From Cryptomeria japonica (Eukaryota; Streptophyta; Pinopsida; Cupressales; Cupressaceae): a DNA stretch of 64,000 bases. Every line of letters begins with the position of its first letter. Position 1 is the first letter of the stretch. Location: the NCBI RefSeq assembly GCF_030272615.1, contig NC_081405.1, forward strand, positions 606,706,677-606,770,676, read 5' to 3'. Below, in pieces: positions 12,297 to 25,071 of the stretch. The notes under the pieces were generated by a model. That model was not told the DNA's origin. It ran no database searches and worked only from the letters and a program-made list of their open reading frames with translations. Both the position numbers and the translations under genes were made by a program.

Positions 12297-13850
12297 TATT
12301 CAGACATGCACCTTCAATGTAATTTGTAGGACAAAAAATTGGCCTAGGAGTTGTTGATTTCATCCGATAAGAACAACCAATTCAAGAAGCAAAAGTGGGA
12401 AGAGGAATACCGTAAGCAAAACTTCTATTTTAACTAACATTCCTATTTCTGTTGTAGGAAAAAGGCAGGCAAGGATTAAAGAAGAGAAACTTGACACTGA
12501 GGTTGAGCTTTCTATTAGTGGTCGAATTACTAGGTCAAGGTCCAAGAAGAGTTTTCAGCTGTCGGCTCCCCATCTTATTCTTGATTTGGATGTAGAGGAA
12601 GCATTGTGCGATATGACATCCCCTATTTCTGATACAGACAAGGTTTCAACTGGCATAGACACTACTTTCCAGGATCCAGGGATGCTTGATATCCAGTCTC
12701 ATGTAGACAGTGCCACACTGCCACCCTCGGTAGGATTTCCACCCATGCCATCTAAGGAACTGACTCTAGCACCCAAGTGGTTAAGTGATTCAATCACCAA
12801 GAAAAGGAATGTGGTTCCTATTTTAGTATCAATGGAGGATGTTGTGAGTAAATGTTTGGGAAAGTCTACAAAGCCCAAAAGGTTAAAAATGGAGGCTATG
12901 ATTGATTTTGACGAAAGCACAAAGCATTGGACTGCAAACATTGCCAAACCTGCATCCGACAAAGATGTTATTATTGCTTCAGAAGCAACTATGCTATTGA
13001 ACGAGTTGATTTGGGGGTCAGAACTAGAGTCGTAGATGTGAAACATCTAGAGACTTTGACTAAACAAATTATCTCTCATACTTGGAAAGACAAAAGAGAC
13101 AAGGCTGAGTTAAAGCAAAATTTAATGCAAATGGCTTAGTATGTTCATGCTCTGCAGAACAACCCATTACTATTGTCTCAAAGTTCAGGACCATTTAGCC
13201 CAAAATCACCTGGTAATTAGAAATTCTTTGATGAGGTTCAATGAAACATGATGATTGCCAAGGTTTTCTCAGAATGGCTCACCTCGATCATGCATCAAGC
13301 GACCAATTACATAACAGATTTAGTCTAGATTTTCAAAGATGCTAATGACATCACCAAAGCATTGGATTCTGACTTAATCTCATGGCAGAAAGAGAAAACT
13401 AAATGGGCAGTGATTTCAAAACATATGCGTGATATTCAGCGTTATGGTCTGATAAATTTTCTTACTGAAAATCAAGTGCGAGGGTTAAATGAGGATGTAA
13501 TGTTTATTTGCAAAGAGAGTATTGAGTGGCGCAACCAGATTATTGAATAGGGTCATAATGAATCAGCCAGTCTGCGTGGTGAATTAATAACCTTAAGGGC
13601 GACCATGCAGAAGGATTTGCACTGCGTGGATGTCCAATTGCTTAAATAAGATAGCGAAACCCTGGAAGATACCACAGAGTTGATAAAACAGTTTAGCAAC
13701 CACATTAAACAAATCAAAGGGGAGAAATCCTTGGTTGTGGGAGATTTCATGAGGATTTCCAAAGTAGAATCGATGCTCATAGTTTGTCTTGATCACCTCG
13801 ACTCACACAGGGACAAAGTGCAGATGGTGGAGAGGAAGAAGGAGCTCTAG
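12297..13850 (+). pseudogene. Element C ORF2-like gene, C-terminal part
   Basis: The reading frame of 3187-4658 continues here in phase: a TGA at 12355, an open stretch to a TAG at 13033, then a shifted frame with further stops to about 13850. The first part is basic and Ser/Thr-rich (SRSKSGKRN near 12380, a possible nuclear-localisation-like patch). The remainder is rich in E, K, L and Q with heptad-like spacing (for example KALDSDLISWQKEKTKWAV near 13360), predicting a coiled coil. This matches the layout of ORF2 in E and G: globular N-terminus, charged linker, coiled-coil end. No enzymatic motif is seen; the function is unknown and the gene is disrupted. Confidence 0.55.
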
Positions 13851-14708
13851 AAGAAAAGAGTAATTCACATCAGTTTACCACACATAACTATAATTCAAGA
13901 GTTTTTGAAGGTGCATCGAGAGTGGAATGCGGCAAAGGTAGTGATGGTGTCTGTCCAAAACACCAACCCGAGTGATCATACCCAGACTGAGCAGTTGGCA
14001 TGACTAGCACTGCTGGCAGTTGTTTGCCAGTGAGTTTAGTCATTTCTTTATTTAAGTTATGCAGTTAGGGCAGTTTTCTATTAACTCTTATGAGTTAATT
14101 TTACTTCAGTTAAAAACTATTGGTCTAGCGACCTATATATATGTTTTGTAATGACTTTGTAAAGGTTCACTAAGTTTTTGAAAAGACTATCTTTTAAATT
14201 AGCTAAAGACTTTGTGTATGTAGAAGGTGTATGATCATCAATGAATGAAAATCTCATTAACAGTTCTCTTTGATTTCAAATCTGTGTGTTTGATATTTTG
14301 GAATTTGATTTCTATGAGAATTTGTTTCAAAGAAGGAGTTGTTATACTTTCTATGAGTGCAGAAAATTATTAGCGAATTTCATCTTTAAAGGCTTTTCAT
14401 TTTGTTTTAGTTTACTTGTGAAGTCTATCGGCTTTATATAAAGAGTTATATATGAATCAGTTCTTGCATTCATTTCGTATTGACTGGTGAATGCAATTAC
14501 CTTTTAGTGCTTTCTGGTGAAAAGCATTCTATTGATTGTGTGTAATTTGGAGCTGATTGAATATTTATTAAAGGGAGTTGTACCTTGATTTAGAGGTTAA
14601 TCAATATAATGATTTTCCAACTGATTGGTAGGAAATTTGTCTTTCTTTTCATGAGCCATAATGTACCAAGATTAAATAAATAAAGAAAGACCAATCTGTT
14701 TACCAACA
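13851..14708 (+). other. Element C: 3' noncoding region
   Basis: AT-rich sequence without an ORF. A TATA-like CCTATATATATG lies at about 14130, and AATGAATGAAAATC, resembling polyadenylation signals, at about 14239. This looks like an LTR promoter and terminator region, but no matching copy exists at the left end of C. The end ...TTTACCAACA abuts the CATCA duplication. Confidence 0.45.
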
Positions 14709-14713
14709 CATCA

Positions 14714-14741
14714 ATGACAACATATCAGCCAATATCCAACA
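14714..14741 (-). repeat. Element B: left LTR, terminal 28 bases
   Basis: ATGACAACATATCAGCC...CCAACA continues the LTR broken at 2330 and matches the end of the right LTR at 58897-58924. Confidence 0.85.
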
Positions 14742-15065
14742 ATCTCCCCCTTTGGAACTGATGGCAACATATGAATGTGAAAACAACTAATGCAAAGAAA
14801 GAATCAACAACTCACAATAATCTCCCTCTGAGATTAATACACAAATCTCATCTCTACCCCAAATTGCTTCAGGGTTTTTCTCTCTCTTCTACCCCTTTGA
14901 CATCAATGACAAGATCATATACAAATCATACTCATCTCCCATTTACCAATCTGAACATCCAAACTATACCACTGACTACTCCCCCTAAGTAGTAGCCACA
15001 ACTCATCAATCTGGACCATAAAATATCTTTGTTAAGTTCATCGGACTGATGCAAATCCATGCATC
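14742..15065 (-). other. Element B: polypurine tract and 3' untranslated region
   Basis: Plus-strand ATCTCCCCCTTTGG abuts the LTR. Weaker tracts follow at about 14880-14910 and 14978-14988 (TACTCCCCCTAAG). The spacing resembles elements D, F and G. Confidence 0.8.
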
Positions 15066-18000
15066 TTAGTACTTATTAGGAAAGGCAATCACCTCTAACT
15101 TCTCTTTGAGAAACTCAAAAGCATATTTAGGTAAGGGCTTCATAAAGATGTCTGCAATCTGTTCCTTTGTAGATAGATACTCCAATTTGACTTCTTTCTC
15201 ATTTACCTTCTCTCTCAAGAAATGAAACTTGATAGATATATGCTTAATCTTAAATTGCAACACCGGATTCTTTGAAATATTGATAACACTTTAATTTTCA
15301 TAGTCTATATCAATAGGCTCATCGTAGATGATACCAATATCCTTCAACATTTTCTTCATCCAAATTACATGAGTACAATTGCTAGCAGTAGCAATGTATT
15401 CAGCCTCTGGAATAGACAAAGAAATAGAATTCTGCTTCTTACTTGCCCAAGAGACCAACTTCTTACCCAAAAAGAATGTGCCACCAGTGGTGCTTTTCCT
15501 ATCATCAACATCACCCGCCCAATCAACATTTATAAAATAACTCAAAGTGAACTCGTCATACTTATAATACCACAACCCAAAGTCAACAGTCCCTTTCAAA
15601 TATTTGAATATCCTTTTCATTGTAGTAACATGAGTTTCTTTAGGATCAACTTGATATCTAGCAACATGACAGACATCATTCATAATATTAGGTCTAGTCT
15701 GAGTAAAATACAATAGTCCACCAATCATAGATCTATATTTGGTCTGATTAGCTTTCAATGAATCATCATCCTTTGTCAATTTGCATCTGGACACTGTAGG
15801 TGTACCAATAGGTTGAGCCATCCAAACCAAATTTCTTCAACAATTCCTTCACATACTTGCTTTGAGATATGAAGATACCTTTATCCAACTGATTAATTTG
15901 CAATCCAAAAAGGAATTTCATTTCACCAATCATAGACATCTCAAATTCCTACATATCTTCAGCAAACATTTTTGCATAAATCATCATTCCCTTCAAAAAT
16001 AATGTCATCAACAAAAACTTCAATAATCAAAATGTTATTCTGATCAATTTTGAAATAGAAATTACTATCAGTAGTACCTTTATTGAATCCAAGCTTCATG
16101 AAATAATTATCTAATCTGGCATACCAGGCTTTAGGGGCTTGCTTCAATCCATACAATGCTTTCTTCAACCAACAAACCATATCCTTTTCATATGTCAACT
16201 GAAATCCATCTAGTTGTTCAATGCAGACTTCTTCCAACTCACAATTAAGAAAGGGTGACTTGACATCTATCTGGTAAACCTTGAAATCTTTATGAGTAGC
16301 ATAAGCAATAAATAATCTAAAAACTTCAATTCTAGCTATTGCAGCAAAGGTCTCTTCATAATCAATACCTTCCATCTGTGAAAAACCTCTACAAACAAGT
16401 CTATCTTTGTTTTTGATAACTTCACCCTGTTCATTCAACTAATTCCTAAATACCTATTTAGTTCCAATTACATTCTTATCCTTAGGTCTGGGAGCAAGAA
16501 TTTATGTATTGTTCTTTTCAATTTGATTAAGTTCTTCTTCCATTGCTTTAATCCAGTTTTCATCTTTGCATTCATCATCAACATCTTTGGGCTCAATCTT
16601 ATAAATCAAACAAATTTCTTCAGCAAGTCTTCTCCTAGTCATCACACCTTTATTCTTATCACCTATGATCTGATTTTATGAATTATTCAATCTTACATAC
16701 CTCAGAGTTTTAGAATTTCCTTGATTTTCAAGTTCTTGAACTCTTTCTTCAACACTAGCATTTGTACCTTCTGCTTCATTCTCTGAATTTTTCGGATCAA
16801 TCTAAACTTAGTTCAAAGTCTACACTTGCTTTCCTTTATCTGAACTAGCACCCTGATCATCTAAATCATATCCACGGGATCTGATTTGTCTCACATTTCT
16901 TTCATCAACTTTCACATTAGCACTTTCAACTATCTTTTACAGTCTTTTGTTATAACACCAGTAGGATTTACTTTTATTAGAATAATGAAGAAAGATTATT
17001 TGATCACATCTAGCATCAAATTTCCCTAGATCTTCATCTCTTTTAATATAGCATTTACTTCCCAAAATTTTAAAATATCTAACTATAGGAGCATGAACAA
17101 ACCATAACTCATAAGGGGTCTTACCGGAATCACCTTTGATATGAACACGGTTAAGAGTGTGTACTGCAGTACTCACAACCTCTCTCCAGTACATATGCGG
17201 CTCAATTCCTTTAAATTTTCATGGTTATAGAAGATTCTTAAATTGTTCTATTCTTTCTTTCCACAACTCCATTCTTCTATGATGTTTTAGGTGCAAATAA
17301 TTGTCTCCTAACACCATGCTCTTCACAGTATGCATTAAACTCACTGGAAGTGAATTCTCCACCTCTATTAGATCTCAGACATTTTAGCTTCACTCCAGTC
17401 CTAGTTTCAACCATAACTTTGAAAATCTTGAACTTCTCCAATCCTTCAAACTTTTCCCTTAAGAAGGTAAACCACATCATCTTTGAATAGTCATCAATTA
17501 GCAACATGAAGTACCTATTACCCTACAATATTCTCACTCTAGAAGGACCACACAAATTAGTATGCACAAGATCTAACAATCCATTTGAATTATATCATTT
17601 TCTCTTACAAGTAACTCTTGTTTGCTTCCCTAATTGACATTCTTTACATACCGGATTAGGAGACTTCATCAACTTTGGTAAATCTCTCACTCCCTTAGTA
17701 GAACTTATCTTAACTATGCAATCAAAGTTTACATGACACATTCTTCTATGCCATAACCAACTTTCATCGATCTAAGAAATCAAACAATTTTTACCACCAA
17801 CATTCAAGTGAAAAATATTACCTTTAGTCTTTGTACCTGATGCAACCTCAGCTCCGGAGGTACTCAAGATCTTACATTTGCCATTCTTGAATTGCAAGTC
17901 ATATCCCTTATCAATCATCTGACTAACGGTAAAAATATTGTGCTTAAGACCTTCAACGTACAAGAAATCATCAATGTTATGCTTACCATCAAGAGAAATA

Positions 18001-19219
18001 GAACCTCTACCACAGATCACACAAGCTTTGTTATCACCAAACCTTACCAAACTGCCATCATACTTTTCCATACTCACAAATTTACTTTTATCACCTGTCA
18101 TATGATAAGAGAAACCACTATCAATAACCCATTCATATTTCTCTTCAACTTTAGCAACTAATTATTTCTCCTCATTAATGCAACTTGTAGAATATGTAGT
18201 TACCAGATCATTTTCCTTGATAGAAATGAACACAAATTCATCCCTTGAATTTTCCTTGTCAGACTCATCATTTGTCACACCTTCATCAGCAACATAATAA
18301 CATTTCTTCTGATATTTAGGCTTATAAGGCTTAAATGGCTTCTTAGGATTTTTGTCTCTTTCTAGACACCTTGATGCAAAATGTCCTATCTTATTACATG
18401 AAAAACATTTAAGAGGCAACTTTATTCATACTTACGGACACCTTTAGGCAATCTTCTAACAGTAAGTGCTTCAAGCTCTTTAATCTCTCTTTCTTCTTCT
18501 TCAATTTCTTTCATCTCTTTCTCATATCTAGACACCCTTGTAGAAATTTCTCCCGGATCATGTCTCTGCTTCCCAAATATAGTAGCTTTGAATGTAGATT
18601 TGGTCTTACGAACAAAGTCACCAAATTCATTTAACTCAAAAGTAGCAAGCTTACCAATCAACATATCTCTTCTCACATTTGTCACAGTCCTGATCTCATC
18701 AATAGCAGTAGCCTTGCACTTGTAAGAAAGAGGCAAGGATCTCAATAGTTTAGCAACAATCTCAAATTCTTCTAAGACTCCACCAGCACATCTGATTCCG
18801 CACACAAGCTCATTCACTTTCTACATAAAAGAGGTAATGTTCTCATCTTCATTCATTTTCAGCTTCTCATACTTTCCCTTCAAGCTCCGCAAATTGGCAA
18901 CTTTCACTTGACTATCACCTTCATATAGAGTTTCCAATTTTATCCAGATTTAATGAGTAGTCTCTAAGTCCATCACATTAGTCATTTCAGAATCAGTCAA
19001 AGAACTAAGCAATGCTTCCTTATCTCTAAAATTGTATTATGCTTCCTTTACCTCATCTAGAGTAGTAGGACCATTTTGAGGAATGTTATATACAATTTTA
19101 GTAATCTTCTAGTACTCTTGTCCAATGCATCTCAAATGACATTGCATCCGGCTTTAACCGAGAGTGTAATTGGTTCCATCAAATCTTAGACTATCCTTCT
19201 TAAAACAAAAGGTTGTCAT
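15066..19219 (-). pseudogene. Element B: copia Gag-Pol polyprotein, heavily decayed
   Basis: The ATG is at 19219 (MTTFCFKKDSLRFDGT). A CCHC knuckle CFSCNKIGHFASRC lies at about 18400. The protease keeps DSG, but the usual C and H have become F and Y (IDSGFSYHMTGD, about 18110). The integrase HHCC zinc site is still readable (about 17740-17640). The first catalytic Asp is replaced: HTNLCG instead of HTDLCG (about 17565). The reverse transcriptase has FVDDIIF (about 16010) and RNase H ends at 15066. Many stops and frameshifts separate the pieces (open segments at 15291-15830, 15959-16438, 16937-17194, 17277-17507, 17772-18101, 18162-18817). It is clearly dead and more decayed than D, which fits its outer position in the nest. 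Confidence 0.9.
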
Positions 19220-19260
19220 CCCAGATATCCTCAAGAAATCAAGCTTCTTTTGAGGATCTA

Positions 19261-19272
19261 GCTCTGATACCA
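19261..19272 (-). other. Element B: primer binding site (tRNA-iMet)
   Basis: The minus strand reads TGGTATCAGAGC, two bases inside the LTR start at 19275. Confidence 0.9.
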
Positions 19273-19274
19273 AT

Positions 19275-20109
19275 TGTTGGCAACAGTGCAACAAACTGAG
19301 GAGGGGGGGTGAATTAGTTTATTCAAAATCTTTCTGCAACTAAACCACAAATCAAATCTACAACTTAATAATGAAAGCATAAAACATCACCACATCAACA
19401 ATACACACAACACCAAGATTTTTGATGTGGAAAACCTAGTTAAGGGAAAAACCACAGTGGTAACACACCCACAATGAGATAATACCTTGTTAGGAGTAAG
19501 GGAAATATTACAATGGGGAATGTACATTCATTCAGGCACACTACCTAGAGTTCACTGCTCAAATTTACAAAACCCGAAGGGCTACAACCCTTAAGGAAGG
19601 TTCACTACCTTACAAGAAGTCTCACTAACTTACAAAAAAAATGGATTACATCTAGAGAATTATGAACTGATGAAATAACATCTCGACATGCCTAACTACA
19701 GTTCCAATTAAGCTCGCTGCATGATCTTCTCTACAACACACTTCTTCACACTTTTGAAGGACCAAACACTTGTTTGCACACTTAAATTTGAATTCATTCA
19801 TAGATACCACACAGATGCCTCACACAAAAATTATTACATACATTTATACAATTCATCAACCTCTATTTCAAGGGTGGCTCAACACACGCTACATATTACA
19901 AAAATATAATCACACACACTACAATAATTCATGTAGACCAAAATGATGTCAGCTAAGACATATTCTGTACCTAAAAAACCACCACAAAATGAAACAACTC
20001 CAAGAATTATGCCTCAATCATTCGCAACATGCTACACGAACATGAATGTTGCATAACACGAAGAACATCATTGAACATGAGAAAATATTCAATAAAGTGC
20101 ATAACAATT
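19275..20109 (-). repeat. Element B: right (5') LTR, first part
   Basis: It starts TGTTGGCAACAGTGC and matches 1002-1830. The conserved box is at about 19411-19470. It is broken at 20110 by element E and continues at 58387. Confidence 0.9.
20105..20109. repeat. Element E: left target-site duplication (decayed)
   Basis: CAATT here and TGATC at 58382-58386 differ only by transitions. Both derive from CGATC if the CG decayed to CA on one copy and TG on the other, with one further C to T change. This reconstruction is inference. Confidence 0.45.
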
Positions 20110-21245
20110 TGTTGGAATCAATGAACACTGAGAGGGGGGTGAATTAGTGTTCTACAATTTCTAATTTTATTAATCTGATCTTTTAACCACTTAATGCATA
20201 TGAAGGAAAGTAAAGTGCAGAAACACAAGCAAAGAACAACAACACCATAACACAAAGATTTTTACGTGGAAACCCGGTTAAGGGAAAAACCATGGTGGGA
20301 TTCAAACCCACAATATTAGTATACTCTATTAGAAGTATAAAAATATTACATGAGGGGAATGCACATGCGTTTAGGCACAATATCTAGATCTCACTACTCA
20401 AATATCAGATAAGGGCAACAACCCCGGAAGGCTCACTACCTTACAAATGATTGTAAGAGATTAAAATGAAGTTTTAACTATGAGATAGAATTTGCAAATA
20501 CTTGAATATAGTTTTGGTTAAGTACAAAACATGTGTTCTTACTCAATTTTGTAATGTCACTATGTTCTAATACTCTTCTACATATTAGAGCACAAATCTT
20601 CACCATGTACACATGAAATTGTGCATAATCGATCATACATACATCCCACACAGTCGATATCCAAAATGATCAAATAAGCTTCCTTTATATACCTACATAA
20701 CCAAGTTATGAACCATTTCATGTCGGCTTCAAGAACATACCATAAGAGATAAAAATGTATAAATAGATCGTCTCAAATCCAATTCCAATGCACATGTAGA
20801 CCAAAACAAAATATCCACACACTTCCCACATGATAGCTCATCAACCTTGAATCCACAAATTATCACCAAAATCAATCCGCAAGATCCGTAAAGTGAATCA
20901 TCACACGCTACCACAGATATGCACTATTCATATCAAAAATCTATTTATCGGATCTTCTAACTAACACTACACTTAACACCGAAGGCCATAAACCTAGAAT
21001 AAGAGGAAATACATGACCACAAACCTTCTTCAAAATATGCATAGAAAAATAAACAACCAAGATAATCCGCCAACCAAAATTGTTCACTACCAGATGACCT
21101 TCTCTGCTTATCGGACCATACCAGACTCAATCAATTCTTCACATATTCTGTCAGAATGATGAAAATATGAAGTGTGGATACCAAACTGATAAGAATTTCC
21201 ATCAATGGCAACATCTTAACATGCTTGAAGTGTCTCTTGCCAACA
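20110..21245 (-). repeat. Element E: 3' LTR (left copy)
   Basis: It begins TGTTGGAATCAATGAACAC and ends TTGCCAACA. It aligns closely with 57245-58381. The edge G-run and the conserved box (about 20258-20312) are present. Confidence 0.92.
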
Positions 21246-21535
21246 ATCTCCCCCTTCGGCATTAATGGCAACACTTAATGAAAAATGACTAAGTGTCAGA
21301 CCAGAACCAAAATATGTACACTGCAACCAAAATCTAACCAAAGGAATCAAAATAATCAAAGAACTCTCCCTTAGATCAATATTTTTCACTCACTTAATCT
21401 CCCCCTTTGACATCAATGACAAAGGTAGGTTTCTAGAAATAAAAAATACTGTGTACATACTGAATTATCTCAAAAAAATGGAACAATATCTGCATTGGTG
21501 TTCTTTAATGTAGCTAGATGAGTCACCCAACCTTT
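21246..21535 (-). other. Element E: polypurine tract and 3' untranslated region
   Basis: Plus-strand ATCTCCCCCTTCGGC abuts the LTR, followed by GCATTAATGGCAAC, the same downstream words as in the copia elements. A second tract CTCCCCCTTTGAC lies at about 21400. No gene is seen. Confidence 0.8.
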
Positions 21536-24521
21536 CTATAGATTCTCAAAAATGGTTATAACCCCACTGAATGAATAAGATAGCTCTTCAATAGTCTTTA
21601 GGTTGTCTGGATGATCTTCCTTGAGGACATTTTGCACATCCTGAATAGTAGTAACCATTATATCCAACATAAAAGTGAGGAGACTCCTAAACTCTCTGAC
21701 TCTGCTAATCATCTTTTCCTTATCATAGCACAAACTTATGATCTTATCAAGTAGAGATATAACCTTATTTTCATGACTTCTCAATGAATTTTGCAAATGA
21801 TCAACTAGTTGAGTAATGTTTTCCAACTGATCCTTGAATTCCCAAGACTTCTTATCAATATCATCAGTAAATTTATTCAGAGATAAACATGATTTATACA
21901 AATTACCACCTTCAGTTATAACATCCTTCATGCTCTTTATACAGTCTTTTAATTGAGCTCTATTCTTCACTATCATCTTCTTCAAAGTACAGAGCCTTTT
22001 GGCATTAAACTCATTTTTTCCTTTCTCTTTTGCTGCCTTCTCAAAAGATTCAAAATGAGAATCAACAAAATTAATCAAATTCTTCAAATTTCTAGATTGG
22101 GAGATGGATGGATCTCTCTGAAATGATGGCATAATCTTCTCCAAAACATCTAATGCCATACCCAATAGCAAACTATTCTCACTGTAAGTCTTGAAAAAAT
22201 CTTCACTGGCGTTTGCCTGCACAAATGATGCAAGTTAAATATTTTAAATGGGAGACAAGAAGGTGAGATTGATTGGTCCTTGAATGAATTCAGCATCATA
22301 TTTTTGTTCTCTTTGTTTCCTCGGCAATGTCTCTTGCTTCTCTCTTAACTTCAACTTCACCTTTGACTTTCACCTTATTTGATTCCACATTCTCCATAGG
22401 TGCTTTCAGACCATCAACTGGAGGGATCTCAAACATATCGTCAGCTTCAACTTTTGTACTCTTAGATTTATCTGCAGTTCCCTCAATCTTATCCTCTCTC
22501 GGTTTTACTGACTACACATATGGAACTTCAATTTGTACTTCTAGAATGGAAGTATCATCCTATGTTTGTACTTCTATATTGGTATCATCATTCACCAGAT
22601 TCACCTCATTCTAGTTCTCAATCAAAAATTTCTTCAAAATTGCTTCAATTTCTTGAACTACTTCATCAATCTTTCCCAACATAATCTTATCAACTCTATG
22701 CTTACTTTTAAAATTTACCTTTTGTTGTTTTTACAATTCAATCTATTTTTGCCTTAGAAATTACAAAGCATAAATTAACTAATACATAATCTCTCATTCT
22801 CTCATCTTATATATTAGTTGTATGCCTTCTAACATCCAAAATTTTATATAGACCCTTCAGAATCATTGATGATAATTCTATCAGGGCTCTACTGTACACA
22901 TTCATATATTCTACTATGACTTCTTCTAAGTCCTCTTCCCATTTTCATCATAGTTCTCATACCATTCAGATACATGCTCCAAATTCCCTTCCTTAACAAC
23001 TGAATCAACAATCTGATTTAATGTAATGGGAGGCACAATAGTGTAATTACCTTGAACTTTTCCAGTCTTCAATGCCTTATCAAGCTTATATTTGGGCTTC
23101 TTTCTTGATCTAGCTCTACTGAATGGCTTCTCATGAACCTTAGAACCTTTTGCCTTAGTTTCTTTGACTACCACATCAGATTCTATTTCCTCATAATCAA
23201 TAACTATAAATTTGATTGATTTCTTCTTCTGCACATTGCTAGATGACTTAGCTAATGATCTTCGTATAGGCTTACGAGGGAAAGAAACATGAGTAATGCT
23301 TTTGGCTCTTGCTTTAGGCTTATAAAATTTTGTTGGTTCCTTCCTAGCTTGCTTTTGCATCAGAGACTTTAGGTTCTTCTCCTTATAGGTTCCAAACATT
23401 TCTGCATTTGAATCCACCGGTTGACTTAATAAGTGTTGAGCATATAGTTCACAAACTTGACCATCAACCTCATAATCCATTGACAGTATCCATGATGTCT
23501 AAGGTTCCATAGCTTCCATTAGGAACTGGTCAGTATCAACCATGAAAAAAATTGTATCAACATACTTCTCAACAATAGCTTTTAGAATCATTTCCCTGCC
23601 ATTCATCTCCTTCTAATTTTTTTTAAAATATCCCCATAGGTTTGCATTTTGGGATTTAGAATCATCAGATCTATAGAGATACTCCTATATTTGAACTCCA
23701 ACTGGTCTATCAAATCCCCATTGAACATGACCACCTCCCAGAATCTCATTCTTAAAATAGAGGAATATGCAAAAGAGTAGATAACCATACTTGAAATATT
23801 TTTTCTTGTTCTATTTTATCTTCTTGAGATTCTTAATGACCTCACTCTATAACAACTCACAAAGATCATACTTCTTATCTTCTCTCAGCATCTCATATGC
23901 AACATATATAGCAGTATCGAAGACATAGTTCATTTGGCTTGAGTAGTAGATTCAATATCCAATTACCATTGATGCAAAGCAAATGTCATACTCTAAGATA
24001 TCATCAATATTCATCTCTCTTCTATCCAATTGTAAACCAGTTGCATTAGTTACATCATCATTCTTCACAACATTCAAGGAGGGTAGCTGATCAGATGCAT
24101 ATAACCCTATTATGGCCTGAATCACACCCATCATGATCTTATGTAGCTTATCCAATGACATGAAATCATCATGAATGTGGCTCAATATGTACCGGATCCA
24201 TTTCTTCTCATATGCCATTGGGAATTTTGTAAACTACGCAAAACCCTTCTTTTCCAAACCAAGAAATTCAGGTTTCAACTTTGATCCTCCATTACATAGC
24301 TTGTTATTGTACAAATTCATCATCTGGGAACTCCTCAATTCTTCAATCAAACACTGAACATAAGCTCTTACATCTTCCTTGTATAATACTCTGTGGGGTA
24401 CAGACAAAAGGGCACTCTTCGGATCATCATCCATGGAAATGAATGGTCGATCCTTCAGATTCGGATGAGGGCACTTGGAGATACTCACAAAAAGAGGAAT
24501 TGCAGTGCTAGAAACAACCAT
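21536..24521 (-). pseudogene. Element E ORF2 (unrecognised large protein), disrupted
   Basis: It starts at 24521 with MVVSSTAIPLF, paralleling MVLASHASSS in element G. In order: a KPEFLGLEKKG motif (about 24260), an I-M-M-G-V-I-Q-A-I-I-G motif (about 24120), CFASMVIGY (about 23960), NLKKIK followed by TAG then a hydrophobic stretch (about 23830-23760), VQWGFDRPV (about 23715), DQFLMEAMEP (about 23530), a basic Lys/Arg/Ser linker (about 23000-23350) and a C-terminal helical region (21536-22222) with coiled-coil spacing and frequent Asp/Glu/Lys. Many stops interrupt it. These landmarks align one for one with ORF2 of G (39476-40768 plus 30569-32383). The function is unknown; there is no polymerase, protease or integrase motif. 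Confidence 0.7.
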
Positions 24522-24939
24522 TTTGCAAATTTAAAATCCAAATATCAACCGAAAAGGGTTTACACTGATAAATACCTTCAATGTCAGATTAGGTTTTCTT
24601 GCTAAATCTCTTCAAAAATTGGATGCACTTGGGTTTCATTGATCGTTTTCTTCTCATAACACTCTAAGATTATTCTATTCAATTTGAAATGTGAGAAATA
24701 AAGTGAAAAGGTTGCCTTTTATCCATTGCAAACCTAACTCTTCATTACAATAAATGCACTTTGTCCTAACACTTCCGGATATCCTATGTCTGATAGAAAT
24801 TCTCTTCTGGATCTTATAGATCAACTCAAGCATTCCAAAGATTCATCAAGATCATCTAAAATAATCATACATACCTTTGAAACCTACCAAGAGGTTTAAA
24901 ATATTTGCTTTATTACTCCCCTAAGGCTGAATGTCTAGG

Positions 24940-25071
24940 ACCACATAAATAACTGATCAAACTCATCCATCATGCAATCTCAATCTCTTCATCACAATGT
25001 CATCTCAAATAGTCTTGTACCAGTTCAGTCATCATTCTTCATCTGTATCAGTTATGCCAAACATTCCAACA
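24940..25071 (-). repeat. Element F: 3' LTR remnant
   Basis: It matches the last roughly 130 bases of the right LTR (55891-56022), including TCATCCATCATGCAATCTC and the CCAACA end. The remaining 1.4 kb of the LTR is missing. Confidence 0.8.

Larger units (their letters stand above)
2331..14708 (+). mobile_element. Element C: unclassified element carrying an ORF2-like gene
   Basis: The element starts TGTTGGGCCC and ends ACCAACA, with a perfect 5-bp CATCA duplication. Without the nested element D it is about 4.7 kb. TG...CA ends and a 5-bp duplication suggest LTR-type integration. However, the first 700 bases do not resemble the last 700, and I see no Met primer site or polypurine tract. It encodes one long reading frame, interrupted by stops, related to ORF2 of elements E and G. 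It may be an LTR element whose terminal repeats were lost by recombination, or another integrase-like class. The boundaries are firm; the classification is not. Confidence 0.7.

Noticed and set aside
12412-12457. Apparent short intron (GTAAGC...TTAACTAAC...TTGTAG) in the C ORF
   Set aside because: It is 46 bases, shorter than plant introns normally are, and the reading frame is open straight through it.
13987-14708. 3' LTR of element C
   Set aside because: It has promoter-like and polyadenylation-like words, but nothing matching it is found at 2331-3100, so an LTR pair cannot be claimed.
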